The translations under genes and the position numbers were made by a program. A DNA stretch of 64,000 nt from Odobenus rosmarus divergens. Its lineage: Eukaryota; Chordata; Mammalia; Carnivora; Odobenidae. The DNA lies in the NCBI RefSeq assembly GCF_000321225.1, contig NW_004451649.1, forward strand, positions 797,572 to 861,571, given 5' to 3'. Positions 59,851-64,000 of this stretch are shown here, one piece after another (the first letter of the stretch is position 1; each line of letters starts with the position of its first letter). Below the pieces are notes generated by a model, which saw nothing but the letters and a program-made list of their open reading frames with translations, had not been told where the DNA came from and did no database searches.

Positions 59851-62819
59851 AAAAAAGATCCAGTTCACAAACATTTCAAAAATGGAACGTTGTACGAGTG
59901 TGTTGCATTTTAATGGGTCTATGTCTTTGAATTAAGGTAAAATAAAACTTAATCCACCCCAGTTTGATTTCCCAGATTTCTTTAGGTGTTAGATCATAAG
60001 CCTGGGGGGAGGGGGAAACCTTTAGTTGCCACAATATTCTCCAATCTTACCAAATTCATTTGCTTCAGAGTTCAAATAATAAAAATCAAAGAACAGTATG
60101 AATATTACATGTTTAGAATGGATAATAGAAAGGCCTCTAAAGACAAGGTTGAAATTTTGAGAAATCTTACTTCCACTAACTTTCCCTAAAACATTGTCAT
60201 AGGTTTCTGGCCTCTTTATTTTTCTGTTACTGGCATGATACTACTACAGTGCTTTGTGTGACCAGCTAAATATTTTTGAAGTATTAAGCAAATGGAAATG
60301 CTGTGTAAGCTTTAAATTGTATGTTAGAAAGGCTTAAAGTAAGGATCAGTGCGGTATAGAAATTGAGGTCAATATTTTTATCATGATAGAAGCCATGTAC
60401 TTTTTCTTGAATTCTCAATCTTTAAATGGTATTTCAAAGAAGCTTATTCATTCTTAGATTTGTATGCATTAACATAAGCTTCACTTATGCATAATGAGGG
60501 AGAAATAGACCTCTTTCCTTGGTAAGGAATAACAGTAATGACTTTTAACAAAATATAGCCTAAAACAACATTGATTCTATTACGTTATTTAAGTCTCAGA
60601 CTAGGGAGATGGCCATTGTTCTTGTGAAGCAATTGTGTGAAGTGGTGTGGAGGATGACATTTCTTTGGCTTAACGTTTAATGCAATTTGAATAAGGTTTG
60701 TGTGGTAGTTCATGCTTAACACATTTATAGTAAAGCTTTGTAGGGCAGCTGCATAGCCTGTAATTACTATGTAAGTAATATGTGACTATTTTTCTTTTGG
60801 AGACAAGAAAAGCTTTTCAATTCAAGTTTAAATTTATGAAATGCTGTGATAGCTATTTAAACCTTCGACACAGAAGAAGATATCTGTGCCAAACTTTCAG
60901 AAACCAGAGATGAATTAAGGGCATATTTTTTTTATCTTTACTGTGAAAATATTTTTTTTTAGTAGTACTCATATACCTCTTTCTTTGATTTAGCCTTTAA
61001 ACTCCTGACCTTTCCCAGTAACTATCTTTAATAAAATTAAAATGTACCCTTGGTGAGTTGTATTAAAGACATTTTTTGATTAGATGAGTGTTTTGGTGAG
61101 GTGGGAAAAGTAGCAATTCCTAAGGCTAGCAATGACCCTAATGCCCAACCAGGGAGAAGATGGCTATTTTCCATATAACAAAGGGACAAAATAAGAAGGA
61201 GCCTTTACCTTATTACATGCTCCTGTCAAAATGTTAATTGTTTGCTGAAACTTCTGAAGATGGTACTCTTTCAGAATTGAACGTTTTAGGAAGAAAAAAA
61301 TAAGTCACTCCTTTTATTTGTGACTGTGTCAAGTATCAATATCTTTTTTCCAGAGGGTCTCAATATATGTATGCTCAAATAAATGAACATTGACTTATCT
61401 ATTAGGGGCAAGAATTTTACATACCAATATGAAAATAAAGTGGGTAGAGGGAATAAAAAGAGATAAGGGGAAAGAGGGGAAAGATTTTATTGTTTGTAAT
61501 GATTATTTTTTTTAAAACACAGGTTTTATTTTTTTTTTAAGCATAATTTAAATTGTAGAAGATACCTTTTCGGAATCATCTACATTTATTAAGTGCCTAC
61601 TATATTTATAATGCTCACTGATAGTCTGTTAAAAAAAGTCATTTAAAGCAAGATAATTATACTGTTATTGGTTGTTTATTTTTTATGTTAACCAGATTGG
61701 GTGATGTGGAAAAGTATTTTCATACAAAATACATTAAAGAAAGTAAGGACTAAAGTAATCTTTGTTTCTTCCTTGGGTACCACATCTTTTTTCTCAGGCA
61801 AACCTAGAGCTTTTTGCTAATTAATACTCTTTTTGATGACTAGTGCCTTCAGCACATCTTTCCACAAAGTGTTTCATATGATAAAATTGCCAGTATTTAT
61901 AATACTAAGACGGTGTTTCATCTTATGCTATGTTCCATCTTACCATATGGATAGTGCATATTTTTTATATCAAAATAAAAATACATATATATATGTAATA
62001 TATATATGTGTCCTGAAGCTCTATGGAAAATACCATGTATTAATGTGAAAGAAACAAAATATAATAAATTTATAATGAAACAAAAATTAAATTAAAATAC
62101 ACCAACACTACAATATTCTGTTCAATTGAATAAGAGTGAGGAGAATAAAAATATCCCTTCTCAGAAATTAGTTAAGGAGTAGTGTGATTAATCTAATTGT
62201 AATTTCTTATCTGGGACTGTCAGTACAGATTGTGTTTCAGTTAATTATTGGAAGTCTTTTAAAGAACTGCAAACAGGAGATTTAACATCCTTCATCATTC
62301 ATATAATTTTGTTATATCACCATATAGTTAGCTCCGTGATTTTTTTATTTCATTTTTATTTATTTTCTAAACCAACTCTAAAGTGACACTAACTTTCTTA
62401 ATAAAGATCTAGAGTACAGAAAGGAATGTTCATAATAGCTTGTCAGAGCAAAAAGGAAATAAAATATGCCATTTACATTCTTATGTATGCCTGCAAATTC
62501 TAAATGTGGTTGATGGCTTGCACATAGTGGATATAATTCATGAATATTTCATAAAAATAGAAAAAGGACCAGAGAATAAGAGTTGCAAGATATATGGTGC
62601 AAAATTCTATCAATTTTCTTGAAGCCACTGACAAATTCCTTTTTCTAAAGTGTAAGTCTATTTTAAGAGAGATTTTTTAGAGTTCTTCATTCCGTGAAAT
62701 GTGAGATTCACATAAGTACATGAATCCTTAAGAAAAGAAACTGAATAGAACCACTTGTAATTCTCTTTTTTTGTAGCATTTTTACACTAAGTGGCTCTTT
62801 TCACTTAGCCCTGGAAAAT

Positions 62820-63000
62820 GTTCTTATATTAATTGTTTTGAAGCTCCATTGTTTAGAGCACGTGCTTCTGGGATGCAGAGATGCTGAACAGGTGCTTGGC
62901 CACCCTGCTGAGGAGATAGGCCTTCTTGCCATACAGTGTGTGCTTCAAGGACATGTGGTAATTTGGGCTCCTGATAAATAACCACGCTGATTAGGCAGGC
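62820..63000. other. GC-richer repeat-free patch, candidate conserved element
   Basis: Holds GCACGTGC (62859-62866, an E-box CACGTG) and a CTGGGATGCAGAGATGCTGA run in otherwise AT-rich intron. No gene or repeat recognised. Confidence 0.3.
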
Positions 63001-63374
63001 TGGTCATGATCAGTCAATTATTTTTTTTTTTTTTAAAGAAGGAAAAGAACTGAAAGCAGGAGAAAAACAATGTATATAAAACATGATATGTGACATCCGA
63101 AAAGTGGATTGGTCCCTAAGGTTTAGAAATAAGAAGAAAAGTATCAATGAATACTCTATGATTTTCAGCTATCCAGATGCCTTAGCCATTTCTGTCTGGA
63201 AAAAAAAAATTAGAACTACATGCACAATTACTGAGAGTTCTTTTAACGTAGCTACAAATAGCATGAAGAATGTTTAGGCCTTTGCCAGAGATGTTAGACT
63301 TTAGGCTTGTTCTGACACTGTTCAGTCATATATCTGTTTAGTTATACTCCCATGTTCTGGAAATGGTGTTTGAC

Positions 63375-63590
63375 AGATTTCTCTACCACTAACTAGGAGT
63401 ATGACTTTGAAGAAGCTATTTAAACTCTGTGTTTTACATCCGGAAGAAATGGACCAGCAATGCCGTGGAACTAATGACTAACCTACACTTTCATTTGTAC
63501 AGGGTGAATAATTATGCCATCCACTCTAACTCAAAGGGTTATTAAAATGATATAACTAATTCAAAGCACTGTAAATATACATAACAAGTG
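63375..63590 (+). mobile_element. MIR SINE, sense
   Basis: TACCACTAACTAGGAGTATG, GAAGCTATTTAAACTCTGTG and AAAGGGTTATTAAAATGATA then TTCAAAGCACTG match the MIR order. Confidence 0.75.
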
Positions 63591-64000
63591 TTCCAGTTTT
63601 ATAAATTCAGCTGATTAGTGGCATTTATTAGTTATATAGAAAACTATAAGGGAAATATAGTAAAGGTAAAAAATATAGCGTATACAATTTCTATGGATAC
63701 TCTTTCTTTGGCCAATTTCTATAGAAACACATAAAATCCTATTGATTAAATAAGTATCCCTTTTTCTTTTAAATCATATAGATTTATTTATAAATTTTGC
63801 CAGCCAGTTTGCAAAGCCTGAAGATTATCAATTTTTCTACCTCTGGAAGATTGTGCATGATCCAGATATTTTATCGTAGCCCCAATTTGATAAGATATCT
63901 GGGTTGGGACTTTCAAATTTCACACATTATACTATATCATTTGTCTGCTCATAATAAGAAAACCATCACTTTTGTAAGAAGATTATGAAAAAATAAAAGC

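Larger units (their letters stand above)
1..64000 (+). other. ROBO2: ROBO2 gene, internal segment (three exons and parts of four introns)
   Basis: The whole window is read as part of one transcription unit on the + strand. Three exons (40574-40731, 43515-43635, 57292-57430) join in phase and encode consecutive Robo ectodomain sequence. ROBO2 is a single-pass membrane receptor for Slit ligands that acts in axon guidance and in kidney and ureter development. Its ectodomain has five Ig and three fibronectin III domains, and Ig1-Ig2 form the Slit-binding end (family knowledge). The window starts and ends in introns. The signal peptide, Ig1, Ig4 onwards, the transmembrane segment and the cytoplasmic CC motifs are all outside it. 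The paralogue call rests on recalled ROBO1/ROBO2 differences, with no alignment run. Confidence 0.93.
57431..64000 (+). other. ROBO2: ROBO2 intron, 5' part, phase 2, within Ig3
   Basis: The intron starts GTAAGA and runs off the window. It contains two antisense SINEs, an old L1M-type fragment and a MIR. Nothing is recognised at 57440-58200, 58345-59060 and 59860-63370, apart from a short TA/TATG microsatellite near 61981-62010. Confidence 0.92.

Noticed and set aside
60850..63000. Further ROBO2 exon (rest of Ig3) in the last intron
   Set aside because: I looked for the expected continuation with a D-x-G-x-Y-x-C motif in any frame and saw none before the window ends.

Overview
The window is mammalian nuclear DNA from a carnivore. 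It lies inside one large gene read on the + strand, ROBO2 (roundabout guidance receptor 2). Three coding exons are supported by splice sites, by reading phase that runs unbroken from one to the next, and by a translation that reads as the second Ig domain and the start of the third Ig domain of a Robo receptor. Residues that differ between the paralogues (for example [16 protein letters not shown] and [18 protein letters not shown]) fit ROBO2 better than ROBO1. Everything else is intron. I see no second gene, RNA gene, CpG island or complete retrovirus.

Organism: at least 21 tRNA-derived carnivore SINEs (CAN-SINE/SINEC) are present, with the GGGCGCCTGGGTGGCTCAG head, a CT-rich stretch and an AATAAATAAA...TCTTT tail. 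Carnivore-type L1 3' ends are also present. The SINEs lack the head typical of the young dog subfamily, so a non-canid caniform (bear/panda, seal or mustelid) is the best guess. That is inference.

Layout: (1) 1-40573 is the 3' part of a very long intron. It holds L2, MIR, a Tigger-type DNA transposon with an internal tandem duplication, a twin-primed (5'-inverted) L1, MaLR-like LTRs and many SINEs. Repeat-poor stretches around 22.4-23.1, 33.8-34.6 and 38.6-39.1 kb could hold conserved regulatory DNA. (2) 40574-40731 is the exon for the first half of Ig2. (3) 40732-43514 is a 2.8-kb intron with an antisense LTR and an L2 tail, ending in a pyrimidine tract of about 100 bases. (4) 43515-43635 is the exon for the second half of Ig2. 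(5) 43636-57291 is a 13.7-kb intron with an ERV-like LTR, a double SINE insertion at one site, antisense L1s, an L2 broken by an L1 and a SINE, and a SINE inserted into another SINE's target duplication. (6) 57292-57430 is the exon opening Ig3. (7) 57431-64000 is the start of the next intron.

The two Ig2 exons together form a 279-base module flanked by phase-1 introns, so Ig2 is a cassette that could be removed or circularised without changing frame. I found no previously undescribed biological system. The items most worth a second look are insertion and rearrangement events (twin-primed L1, poly(A)-only insertion, orphan 28-base Tigger copy, SINE-in-SINE events), inverted SINE pairs that could form RNA hairpins, and the unusual pyrimidine tract at one ROBO2 acceptor.
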